From assembly GCA_903970455.1 (NCBI GenBank), contig CAJCIW010000051.1:1-6094 (forward strand): 6,094 nt of DNA. The letters are read 5' to 3'. This stretch comes from Verrucomicrobiota bacterium. Its GTDB lineage: Bacteria > Chlamydiota > Chlamydiia > Chlamydiales > Rhabdochlamydiaceae. Both the position numbers and the translations under genes were made by a program. The notes under the pieces are model-generated. The model saw only the letters and a program-made list of their open reading frames with translations, had not been told where the DNA came from and searched no databases. Of this stretch, positions 1 through 6,094 are shown piece by piece; within the stretch, counting starts at the first letter, position 1; the number at the start of each line of letters is the position of its first letter.

Positions 1-737
1 AGATCTCCGAGAAAAGTGCGTTGTTCGCTGGCATCGGCCATTCCGCCGACCTTTGCAAAAAACTCCCAGCTGAGCCAATGGACAGGGTTCATCTGCAAGT
101 CGAGGCCGACCTGGGCGCCGAAAATCCGATTCTGCGTATGCACATCGTAACTGCTCCGGTCAGGAGGCCTGAGCATTTTCAATCCAAACTTTTCGTCCCA
201 ATGAAAATAGCGGAGGCCGATGAGGCCGGAAAGAGAGAAATAATCAACACGGCGCGGGGTAAAGTAGCACCAGTAATTGAATTCCAGGTCCCAAAAGTGG
301 CTTTCATATTCTGCTTGGGCTTGGTCGGCATTGTGAAAATCCGTTGTATAATCCGCATGGCTAAAAGGGAAATTTAAACTTTGGTTTCCATGCACTTTTT
401 TGTTCCCATGCCATGGCTGCAGATAGAGGAAATTCCATTCAAATCCCATCTTGGGGTCGACGATGTAAGTGAGCCCCACGCGATACCCTGGTTCAAAATC
501 GAAATCATTCACAAGGTTCCTCGTGTCAATGACTGTGTAATCGGGGCAATCGCATGAGTTTTGGGGCTTATTCTTATTTTTGACGAGGCTTTTATGGTGG
601 ATATCGCTGCGGCGCATAAAGACAAAATCCCCTAGCAGTTCCCAATGGTTGTTCCAACTGTAGTTGTCATGGGCTAAGAGGGGGAAACACCCGCAAATCG
701 CAGGGAAAATGATCGTTGTCCATCGGAAAGGTCGCAT
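1..737 (-). CDS. Probable outer-membrane beta-barrel protein, N-terminal 245 residues (partial; runs off the left edge)
   Basis: The reverse strand is open from an ATG at 737-735 to base 1 with no stop, giving 245 codons plus two bases. The first residues, MRPFRWTTIIFPAICGCFPL, are a short basic stretch followed by a hydrophobic core, and LLA/HDN (A22) is a plausible signal-peptidase I cleavage site. The mature part is rich in Trp, Tyr and Phe, with alternating strand-like stretches such as WELLGDFVFMRR (32-43), FEPGYRVGLTY (81-91), FEWNFLYLQPW (99-109), WDLEFNYWCYF (149-159), LSGLIGLRYFHW (169-180) and IFGAQVGLDLQM (205-216). EPGYRVGL followed by WDLEFN and GLIGLRYFHWDEKF resembles the order of motifs in Legionella-OMP (Lpg1974-like) and BBP7-type porin-like proteins, families expanded in environmental chlamydiae; that is from memory and the exact family is uncertain. 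A C-x-C (62/64) lies in a likely surface loop. An in-frame GTG at 755-753 is possible, but it lies upstream of the AAGGA site that fits the ATG. It is divergent from the giant gene at 984. Role inferred: porin or surface protein in the outer membrane. Confidence 0.8.
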   Translation of the reverse strand, partial: MRPFRWTTIIFPAICGCFPLLAHDNYSWNNHWELLGDFVFMRRSDIHHKSLVKNKNKPQNSCDCPDYTVIDTRNLVNDFDFEPGYRVGLTYIVDPKMGFEWNFLYLQPWHGNKKVHGNQSLNFPFSHADYTTDFHNADQAQAEYESHFWDLEFNYWCYFTPRRVDYFSLSGLIGLRYFHWDEKFGLKMLRPPDRSSYDVHTQNRIFGAQVGLDLQMNPVHWLSWEFFAKVGGMADASEQRTFLGD

Positions 738-747
738 AGGCAGGAGT

Positions 748-752
748 TCCTT
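748..752 (-). promoter_or_regulatory. Shine-Dalgarno site of the outer-membrane protein gene
   Basis: AAGGA on the reverse strand (within GAAGGAA, 753-747) ends 10 bases before the ATG at 737. It supports that ATG over the in-frame GTG at 755-753 and the TTG further upstream, for which no such site precedes. An in-frame TAA lies a few codons upstream of these, so the gene cannot begin much farther out. Confidence 0.55.
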
Positions 753-793
753 CACAAAAAGCAAAAAAATAGCTTAGAAAAGTCGGAAAAAAT

Positions 794-822
794 AGTATAC
801 ACAAACTTGAAACTTTAACTCA
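794..822 (-). promoter_or_regulatory. Weak candidate promoter of the outer-membrane protein gene
   Basis: Read on the reverse strand, TATACT (799-794) is a 5-of-6 match to the vegetative -10 hexamer. Seventeen bases upstream lies TGAGTT (822-817), a poor match to the -35 consensus. Transcription would start near 787 and give a leader of about 50 bases. The -10 is credible. The -35 is not, so the promoter may depend on an activator or may lie elsewhere in this AT-rich stretch. Confidence 0.3.
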
Positions 823-900
823 CATTCCTGTCGATTAAATTATTTCTTACCCAATTCCCCAAGCAAAACCCATTAAATTAAAATCGAAACAACAATCCAT

Positions 901-913
901 TATCATTATGATA
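901..913. repeat. 13-bp perfect palindrome, possible operator
   Basis: TATCAT-T-ATGATA is a perfect inverted repeat of 6-bp arms around a single T. It lies 11 bases upstream of the -35 of the candidate promoter at 925-953 and between the two divergent starts, a position typical for a regulator site. The arms are short and the region is AT-rich, so chance is possible. It also overlaps an alternative -10-like TATGAT (907-912), which has TCGAAA (884-889) exactly 17 bases upstream. Confidence 0.35.
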
Positions 914-924
914 TAGTTATAGAG

Positions 925-953
925 TTGAATTAATTTTCATTTAAAAGTAAAAT
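925..953 (+). promoter_or_regulatory. Candidate vegetative promoter of the giant repeat-protein gene
   Basis: TTGAAT (925-930; 4 of 6 to TTGACA) and TAAAAT (948-953; 5 of 6 to TATAAT) are separated by the ideal 17 bases. Start of transcription is expected near 960, giving a short leader of about 24 bases before the ATG at 984. An alternative of equal score, TCGAAA (884-889) / TATGAT (907-912), also with 17-base spacing, lies upstream. High AT content makes such matches easy, so this is a prediction from position and spacing only. Confidence 0.45.
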
Positions 954-983
954 AGAAGCAAATTAAAAACAAAACAAAACATT
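954..983 (+). promoter_or_regulatory. A-rich leader without Shine-Dalgarno sequence
   Basis: The 24 bases directly before the ATG at 984 consist almost only of A with scattered C and T (AAAACAAAACAAAACATT just upstream). No GGAG, AGGA or similar purine site lies within the usual 5-12 bases. Initiation probably relies on an unstructured A-rich leader rather than on anti-SD pairing. A better-spaced SD with a later in-frame start was not found: the next in-frame ATG is residue 81, beyond the proline-rich and Gly/Ala-rich segments. Confidence 0.5.
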
Positions 984-3900
984 ATGACGTCTTCTAGTCA
1001 ACCTTTTCCTTCACTTTCGCCCCCGCCACCGCCCCCAGCACCCCCTCAAGGACCCCCTCAGCGGAATTTCAGGCAAAGAGTCTGGGATCGAACCACGTCC
1101 GCCATCGGTGGAGCCGTGCAGCCCATTGTCTGGGGCGGCAGAGCTGTTGCCACAGGCGTGCAAAAAGCCGGAGAAGGGATCGGAAGCGTTACTGCCAAGG
1201 GAGCGCGAAAAGAAATTGAAAAGATGGTGCAGCCAGATGGGCCATTTGTTGGGAATTTACAAGAGTCGTTGTTAAAAGCGCTCCTCAACCAGCCTCCTGA
1301 AGAACTTCTTGTTTTAAAAGAACTGATTAAGGCTGTCGTGGAGGATTCTGATAGCTTAACCCCAGAAGAGAGCAAAAGCATCGACTCGTATTTCAAACTG
1401 CTTTTGAAACAGGATGCTAAACTCTTAAAAAAGCTTGCTCCCGACTTAAGCCCAGAAGACCTGAAATTATTTAAAACAATCGCCGATCTTTTCAAAGACC
1501 CGGCAAATATCACTCTATTCGAAAAGGACATGGAATCGCTGAAAGATTTCGATGCCGTTTTCACGAAAATCTTAGACAAAAATCACGGTGCGCTGGTCCA
1601 TGCGATGGCCTTTCTGCAGGAAGCTTTGCTCGAAGACGAAAATGGTATGCTCGCTCAAGCTGTTGAAGTCTTGAAAAAAAAATGTACTGATGAACAGACC
1701 GGCTTGATGAAACAGGTTGTCGATCAGCTCACCGTGCTGCTCGGCAAGAAAGACGGCCCGATCGATCTTCTGACAACGAAATTGACTATAGGGGAAGAAA
1801 GCACCATTGCAAGAGCTGTCGCCCTCATCCAAGCAAAATTGCTCGACAAGGATGGGATCGTCGATCAGATCGGGAAACGGTTCAACGATGAAGAAGAAGG
1901 GATTATCGTCAAAGCGCTCGCCATCGCAAAAACAAAGATGGATGAATTGCTTAAAAACTCGCTTGTTCAATTCAAAGAGGAATTGACGAAAGAGGGCGGG
2001 CTCATGGCGACTTTGCGAGAGCAGCTCTCCACAGGGGATAAAAGTGTATTAAAAGAAGCGATTGCCCTGCTCAACGAGAGTCTATTTAAGCCTGACGAAG
2101 GCATGGTCGCGAAGCTTCGCCGGGAACTCACTTCTGAAGAGAAAGGAATGCTCCACGAAGCGCTCAAGATTTTCGCGAAAAACCTGAACGATGAGAAAGA
2201 GGGCATTCTCGTCAAAACGATGGAACTTTTAAAACAAAAATTGAAAGCCGATGACGGCCCCTTATCTGAAGCCCTCCGTTTAATCGAATTCAAGCTGAAT
2301 GGAAAAGACGGCGTCGTCGAAAAATTACAACACCGCCTCCTGAATGAAAACGACGGGGCGCTCATCAACGCCTTAAATCTTTTGAAGGAGAAATTGAACG
2401 ACGAGAAAGACGGTATTCTCGTTCAATCGATGCAGCTTCTGGAAAAGCGGCTTTTCGATGAACAAAATGGGACGTTGGCTGCTCTTGAAAAGAGATTGAC
2501 GGCAGAAGATACAGGAATCTTGACCAAGGCTGTGGATGCGCTAAAAAAAGCATTAGAGAAAAAAGATGGCCCGATGGACCTGATGAACGCGAGCGTTCAA
2601 AAAACTCTCGAAGAATCGTTAGAGCTCCTCAAAAAGAAATGCCTCGATGAAAAAGACGGTCTGATCGCTCAAGCTCTGGAAAGTTTGAACAAACAATTGA
2701 AAGCTGAAAAGGGGCTGCTTGACACTTTGAGTCAACGTATAAACGATCCTAAGGACGGGATCCTCGTCAAAGCGGTTGCGACTTTGAATACTAAATTAAC
2801 AGAAAAAGATGGAACGCTGGACATTTTGGAGAAAAGGCTGCTCGATGAAAAGGATGGCATTGTCGTCAAAGCGATCGATTTGCTCAATAGCAAGCTGCAA
2901 CAAAAGGAAGGGCCTCTAGATACCCTGCAAAAAAAGATCAACGACAAAGACGGAATCATCGACAAGGCAATGAATCAACTCCAGGAGAGATTGACCCATG
3001 AAGAAAATGGGATTTTGACCCAGGTCAAACAGTATTTGATGAATGAGAAGACAGGGGTTTTAGCCCAAGCCAATGAGCTCCTCAAGAAGAAATTAAAAGA
3101 GGAAGGGGGCGTTCTCGATATCATTGATCGCAGGCTCAACGACAAAGAAGAAGGCATTTTGATCAAAGCGGCAGCCCTCCTTCAGGATAAATTGATGGGC
3201 AAAGGGGGCATGTTAGATCAAGTCGACGAAAGACTGACGGCCCAGGCGCATCCCCTGCTCTCGAATTCACGGAAAAAATTGATGGAACTCCGAAAAGCGA
3301 TCGTCATTAACGACAAAGCTGGCATAAAAAAATCCAGCCACGAATTACAGCAGCTGCTCGAAAAGTTGAGTGCTCAAACCGCGATCATTTTCACAAAACA
3401 GCCTCTTACTCTAGAAGACCAGCTCCTTCTCAATCAATTCAAGGATAACCTCCCGTGCTTTTATGCTGAACCCCCCCCTTCTCAGGTCAATATGCTCATA
3501 GCCGTCGAGGCAGGACTTTCCACTCTGAATCGCTACTACGGCAGCCAGGAAGGGATCGCTGCTAGGACAGGAGCCATCTTACAAGAATCGATTACAGATG
3601 CTCTGGATCCTCTGCTCTCAAGAGTGGAAAGAATGCCGAGAACGATGGTCGACAACCTCATGGGAAGGACGCCAACTACAGATTCCCCTGCCACTGAGCA
3701 AGGGGCTGTCGGAGAAGGCACGATTTCCCAATTCCTCGAAAACGGCGGTTCCATTCTTAAAAATATTTTACAGAAAGGGGTCCAAGCAGTCTCTCAACAA
3801 GCGCTTGCCTCTTTTGCCAGCATTTTGACCATAGGTATTAAGGAAGTCCTTAAAAAAATGGAAAGCCCGGCCGGCCAAGACCCCTTAAACAACAGAGATC

Positions 3901-6094
3901 CCTATCACACTTCTAGAACGGCTTTGGAAGGAGTGATTGCATCCCTGGAATCTGCTCGTGAAAATGGGGGATGGGAACATCTTTGCCAAAATCTCATCAA
4001 CACAGCGCAAGCCATGAGACCAGTAAACATTTTCGTCCAGGGTTTTTGCCTTCTTAATCCCAGCTCAGACGGGAATCAAATAGGAAAAGCGGAAGGAATT
4101 TATACCAACAACATCCAGGGGCTGGAAAATGCAATGGACAACGCTCCTGAACAGCGTGGTGATCAAGAGGATTGGAAAAAACTTGCGAATGAAGAAAAAG
4201 ATAAACTGATCACAAACACCGCCAGGTTTTTAACGATTAAACACATCTATGAAAATGTTTGCGGCCTCAAACCGGCCGATGAACAGTTTTATCTTACCCT
4301 CATGAAGAAAGCGAAAGAAAAAGAGGGCAGAGCAGACAGCGAACTCAAAAAGCTCTTTTTTGAAGAACTGGATAAGAACAAGGTTAATTTTGCCACCCGC
4401 GTTTTCGCTCAATTCCAATACTTCATTTATAACAGAATTGTTAAACACTATACGAAAAAAGCAACAACAATATATTTCGATGAAGTTTTCAATTACATCG
4501 ATGAAAATAAAAAAGACGAGTTCAAGGGTCTACGCAATCAGGTCACAAAAAATTTCACACGTTATTTGACTATTTTGGGAGGCGCTTACGAAAATGTCGC
4601 CAACGATCCAAAGCCGAGCGGCACTCTCCAGGAAATGCTCAAGAAACAATTGGATACAAAAGAATCCAACATGGGATTCGATACCAAAGAGCTTTATTTG
4701 GAATTTGCGCATAACGTGATTTATAAGACCATTGGGGGTGGATTGGCAGGATGGATAGCAAACAAACTGATCGGCGACCCGGAACAGATCGTGCATAATA
4801 TCATCGATAAAACGATAGGATCGATGCAAGATAAGCGGGGATACATGCATGCGATGAATAGCGTCATCCGGGATCAATTAGAAGAAGTTTTGAAATTATT
4901 ACGAATGAGTCTGAGGGAAACGCAGCCGAATTCTTCCCCTGGAGCAGCGGCAGGACAAACCGCCGGCCAGACAACAGCGGTTACAACCCAGCCCCGCGAA
5001 CAAGAATTTGGGATGGACATGAAAGAACTGTCCGAAACTGAGAAAAATGACCTGCACACACTTGTGAAAAATCTCTTCGAAATCTTGCGCAAGTCGAAAT
5101 GCCAAACAAAAGATGAACTCAGAGATTTGATCAAAAACACCCTGTTGAGCGCAAAGATCAATCGAGCCATCGACGATCTATTCATCGAAGAGATCATTGA
5201 AAAAGTCACAAATATTCTTGTTGCCACCGCCCGCTCTTTCGCTCAGCGGCAACAGCTGCAAAAACTCACTTACAAGTTTGCCAATCTCGTTAACCGCTCC
5301 TTTGAGCTCGGCGAAACCGTCACATTGAAAGAAATGCACGAAGAGGAGCATGCCATCTCAAAATTGAGCAGTCAAATCCTCCGTTTAGCCGTAAACAAAG
5401 CTGTTGGCGATAAATTTGATTCGACTGGTGAAGTGCAGCAAGTAGAGACAAATCGCACCATTCAACATCTTCATCAACGATCGCAGCAATTCTTTACCAC
5501 AGCGGGGCAAGATTTGCAGGCATTGGCCCAAATGGACTTTGCCTCTAGAGAAGGGAAGATCAAGATCAATAAAATTATCGAAGAGACATTAGCTTACGAG
5601 TCGCAGTGCCACGACACGATCTTCCAGGCAAAGTCTTCTAAAACGAGCAGCCACAACAAGAACGAACTCGGAGAACGCCACTTGAAAATTGCAGAACAAT
5701 CCGTACCCCTTGTCCAATCCGTATCCCAGTTAAAAAACCATTTAACCCAGTTGGAACACATCCAAACCGTCGTCCCCCATCTCCAGCAGATTAGGACAAT
5801 TCTTGCAGGGATTCCCCTTCGTTTATTCCCTGCCGGCTCCCGCTTTCCATCCAATGACGAGCTCATTCATTGCGAAAATCAGTTTGCGATCCTGAATACC
5901 AACCTTCAAGACTTAAAAAAGATGCGCCATTTTGCTCAGCTCGCAGAGCTGATCGCAGTGGAAACTAGAACGATCGAAACCCTCCTCGTCGAGATCAAAA
6001 AGAATGCGAGGATGTGCAGCTTCTGTATGAGCCAATCCCAAAACGGTTCGCAGATCGAAGAAATTGCCGCTGAAAGAAAGCATGCGTTAGGAGT
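984..6094 (+). CDS. Giant helical repeat protein of unknown function, N-terminal 1703 residues (partial; runs off the right edge)
   Basis: One frame is open from ATG 984 to the window end (1703 codons plus two bases) with no stop. I do not recognise the protein. Layout: residues 1-12 Ser/Thr-rich and uncharged; 13-25 proline-rich, including six consecutive prolines; 33-75 Gly/Ala/Val-rich and amphipathic; 85-196 charged helices; 197-751 about 32 degenerate helical modules (separate entry); 752-893 helical; 894-913 Thr/Pro/Gly linker; 921-958 an apolar helix containing ILTIGIKEVL; 959-1311 helical, Tyr/Phe-rich, with a glycine-rich turn IGGGLAGWIANKLIG at 1250-1264; 1312-1340 Ala/Gln/Thr/Pro linker; 1341-1703 helical or coiled-coil-like, with C1678-x-x-C1681. 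There is no signal peptide, no convincing membrane-spanning segment and no enzyme motif, so it is cytosolic or secreted by a leaderless route. The N-terminus resembles a type III secretion signal, so an effector or inclusion-associated scaffold is a reasonable inference only. It has its own promoter candidate (925-953) and no SD. Alternative: a structural protein of the bacterial cell. Being a real gene is near certain; function is unknown. Confidence 0.93.
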   Translation, partial: MTSSSQPFPSLSPPPPPPAPPQGPPQRNFRQRVWDRTTSAIGGAVQPIVWGGRAVATGVQKAGEGIGSVTAKGARKEIEKMVQPDGPFVGNLQESLLKALLNQPPEELLVLKELIKAVVEDSDSLTPEESKSIDSYFKLLLKQDAKLLKKLAPDLSPEDLKLFKTIADLFKDPANITLFEKDMESLKDFDAVFTKILDKNHGALVHAMAFLQEALLEDENGMLAQAVEVLKKKCTDEQTGLMKQVVDQLTVLLGKKDGPIDLLTTKLTIGEESTIARAVALIQAKLLDKDGIVDQIGKRFNDEEEGIIVKALAIAKTKMDELLKNSLVQFKEELTKEGGLMATLREQLSTGDKSVLKEAIALLNESLFKPDEGMVAKLRRELTSEEKGMLHEALKIFAKNLNDEKEGILVKTMELLKQKLKADDGPLSEALRLIEFKLNGKDGVVEKLQHRLLNENDGALINALNLLKEKLNDEKDGILVQSMQLLEKRLFDEQNGTLAALEKRLTAEDTGILTKAVDALKKALEKKDGPMDLMNASVQKTLEESLELLKKKCLDEKDGLIAQALESLNKQLKAEKGLLDTLSQRINDPKDGILVKAVATLNTKLTEKDGTLDILEKRLLDEKDGIVVKAIDLLNSKLQQKEGPLDTLQKKINDKDGIIDKAMNQLQERLTHEENGILTQVKQYLMNEKTGVLAQANELLKKKLKEEGGVLDIIDRRLNDKEEGILIKAAALLQDKLMGKGGMLDQVDERLTAQAHPLLSNSRKKLMELRKAIVINDKAGIKKSSHELQQLLEKLSAQTAIIFTKQPLTLEDQLLLNQFKDNLPCFYAEPPPSQVNMLIAVEAGLSTLNRYYGSQEGIAARTGAILQESITDALDPLLSRVERMPRTMVDNLMGRTPTTDSPATEQGAVGEGTISQFLENGGSILKNILQKGVQAVSQQALASFASILTIGIKEVLKKMESPAGQDPLNNRDPYHTSRTALEGVIASLESARENGGWEHLCQNLINTAQAMRPVNIFVQGFCLLNPSSDGNQIGKAEGIYTNNIQGLENAMDNAPEQRGDQEDWKKLANEEKDKLITNTARFLTIKHIYENVCGLKPADEQFYLTLMKKAKEKEGRADSELKKLFFEELDKNKVNFATRVFAQFQYFIYNRIVKHYTKKATTIYFDEVFNYIDENKKDEFKGLRNQVTKNFTRYLTILGGAYENVANDPKPSGTLQEMLKKQLDTKESNMGFDTKELYLEFAHNVIYKTIGGGLAGWIANKLIGDPEQIVHNIIDKTIGSMQDKRGYMHAMNSVIRDQLEEVLKLLRMSLRETQPNSSPGAAAGQTAGQTTAVTTQPREQEFGMDMKELSETEKNDLHTLVKNLFEILRKSKCQTKDELRDLIKNTLLSAKINRAIDDLFIEEIIEKVTNILVATARSFAQRQQLQKLTYKFANLVNRSFELGETVTLKEMHEEEHAISKLSSQILRLAVNKAVGDKFDSTGEVQQVETNRTIQHLHQRSQQFFTTAGQDLQALAQMDFASREGKIKINKIIEETLAYESQCHDTIFQAKSSKTSSHNKNELGERHLKIAEQSVPLVQSVSQLKNHLTQLEHIQTVVPHLQQIRTILAGIPLRLFPAGSRFPSNDELIHCENQFAILNTNLQDLKKMRHFAQLAELIAVETRTIETLLVEIKKNARMCSFCMSQSQNGSQIEEIAAERKHALG
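1572..3236 (+). repeat. Array of about 32 degenerate helical modules within the giant protein (residues 197-751)
   Basis: The protein here is a chain of modules with a charged turn, usually D-x-K-D-G or N-D-E-K-D-G, then an amphipathic helix ending in K/R-L. Two types dominate: a long one, e.g. NDPKDGILVKAVATLNTKL (from 587), and a short one, e.g. TEKDGTLDILEKRL (from 606). By my segmentation 16 modules have 19 residues, two have 18, four have 15, nine have 14, and one of 29 (525-553) looks like two fused units. From 554 to 652 long and short modules alternate strictly, giving a 33-residue (99-base) period. The DNA copies have diverged, so the array is old and not a recent microsatellite-type expansion. 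The modules are rich in Lys, Glu and Asp, with Leu/Ile at helix-face spacing. Likely an extended helical rod or solenoid; the binding partner is unknown. Confidence 0.85.

Larger units (their letters stand above)
738..983. other. Divergent intergenic control region
   Basis: These 246 bases separate the two divergent starts and hold no credible gene. The stretch is far richer in A and T than the flanking genes, with runs such as ATTAAATTAAAA around 872-883. It must contain the promoters of both neighbours. I see promoter-like hexamers, one 13-bp palindrome and an A-rich leader, listed separately. No tRNA, riboswitch-like fold or rho-independent terminator is evident. Confidence 0.85.

Noticed and set aside
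21..377. Plus-strand frame of 118 codons
   Set aside because: It is antisense to the signal-peptide-bearing gene on the minus strand, which has better composition and a Shine-Dalgarno site.
807..841. TTGAAA (807-812) as a -35 for a rightward promoter
   Set aside because: No acceptable -10 lies 16-18 bases downstream; the nearest AT-rich hexamer is about 23 bases away.
1058..2553. Chain of four reverse-strand open frames (62-173 codons) opposite the repeat array
   Set aside because: They lie antisense to the continuous plus-strand frame. Their Ser/Phe/Leu-rich composition is what Lys/Glu-rich codons give when read backwards, and neighbouring ones look alike only because the sense strand is repetitive.
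2732..3166. Two further reverse-strand frames of 77 and 63 codons
   Set aside because: Same Ser/Phe-rich antisense shadow of the module array; no ribosome site or recognisable product.
3866..3875. GC-rich palindrome CCCGGCCGGC-type stretch inside the giant gene
   Set aside because: It simply encodes Ser-Pro-Ala-Gly-Gln in frame; no stem with a T-run follows, so it is not a terminator.
4230..5227. Reverse-strand frames of 72, 115, 117 and 68 codons, and a plus-strand frame at 4360-4569
   Set aside because: All overlap the giant open frame and carry no family motif; two of them overlap each other in different frames.
5594..5866. Trp-rich reverse-strand frame of 90 codons
   Set aside because: Antisense to the giant gene; the tryptophans arise from complementing CCA and CCG/CCC-rich stretches, not from a real protein pattern.
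984..6094. Possibility that the long frame is a pseudogene or assembly artefact
   Set aside because: More than 1700 codons without a stop, with consistent helix periodicity and no frame change, argue for an intact selected gene as far as the window shows.

Overview
The window holds two protein-coding genes, both cut by a window edge, transcribed away from each other from a 246-bp AT-rich spacer (738-983). It reads like the genome of a Gram-negative, host-associated bacterium. The best guess is an environmental chlamydia (Waddlia/Parachlamydia/Simkania type). That guess rests on moderate GC in the genes against a very AT-rich spacer, a signal-peptide-bearing outer-membrane beta-barrel-like protein, and a giant cytosolic-type helical repeat protein with a proline/serine N-terminus like those of type III secretion substrates. 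The assignment is inference; no rRNA, tRNA or housekeeping marker is present to prove it.

Left, minus strand (737 down to 1): the first 245 residues of a probable outer-membrane beta-barrel protein. It has a signal peptide, then alternating aromatic/polar beta-strand-like stretches, with short motifs reminiscent of the Legionella-OMP (Lpg1974-like) and BBP7 porin-like families. Its C-terminus lies beyond base 1.

Middle (738-983): a divergent promoter region with no gene. It contains a plausible vegetative (sigma-70/sigma-66 type) promoter for the right-hand gene at 925-953, a 13-bp perfect palindrome at 901-913, a weak promoter candidate for the left-hand gene, and an A-rich leader without a Shine-Dalgarno sequence in front of the giant gene.

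Right, plus strand (984 to the end): one uninterrupted open frame of at least 1703 codons, still open at base 6094. Its order is: proline-rich N-terminus (residues about 4-26); Gly/Ala-rich segment (about 33-75); charged helical lead-in; a 555-residue array of about 32 degenerate helical modules (197-751); then a long non-repetitive, mostly helical part broken by two low-complexity linkers (about 894-913 and 1312-1340), with a CxxC at 1678/1681. All short open frames on either strand inside 984-6094 are shadows of this gene. I recognise no enzyme domain in it.

The two genes share a control region but nothing in the sequence shows that they act together. The most noteworthy item is the module array: module lengths cluster at 14-15 and 18-19 residues, many pairs sum to 33 residues, and each module starts with an acidic/basic D-x-K-D-G-like turn. 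No mobile element, CRISPR, RNA gene or terminator was found.
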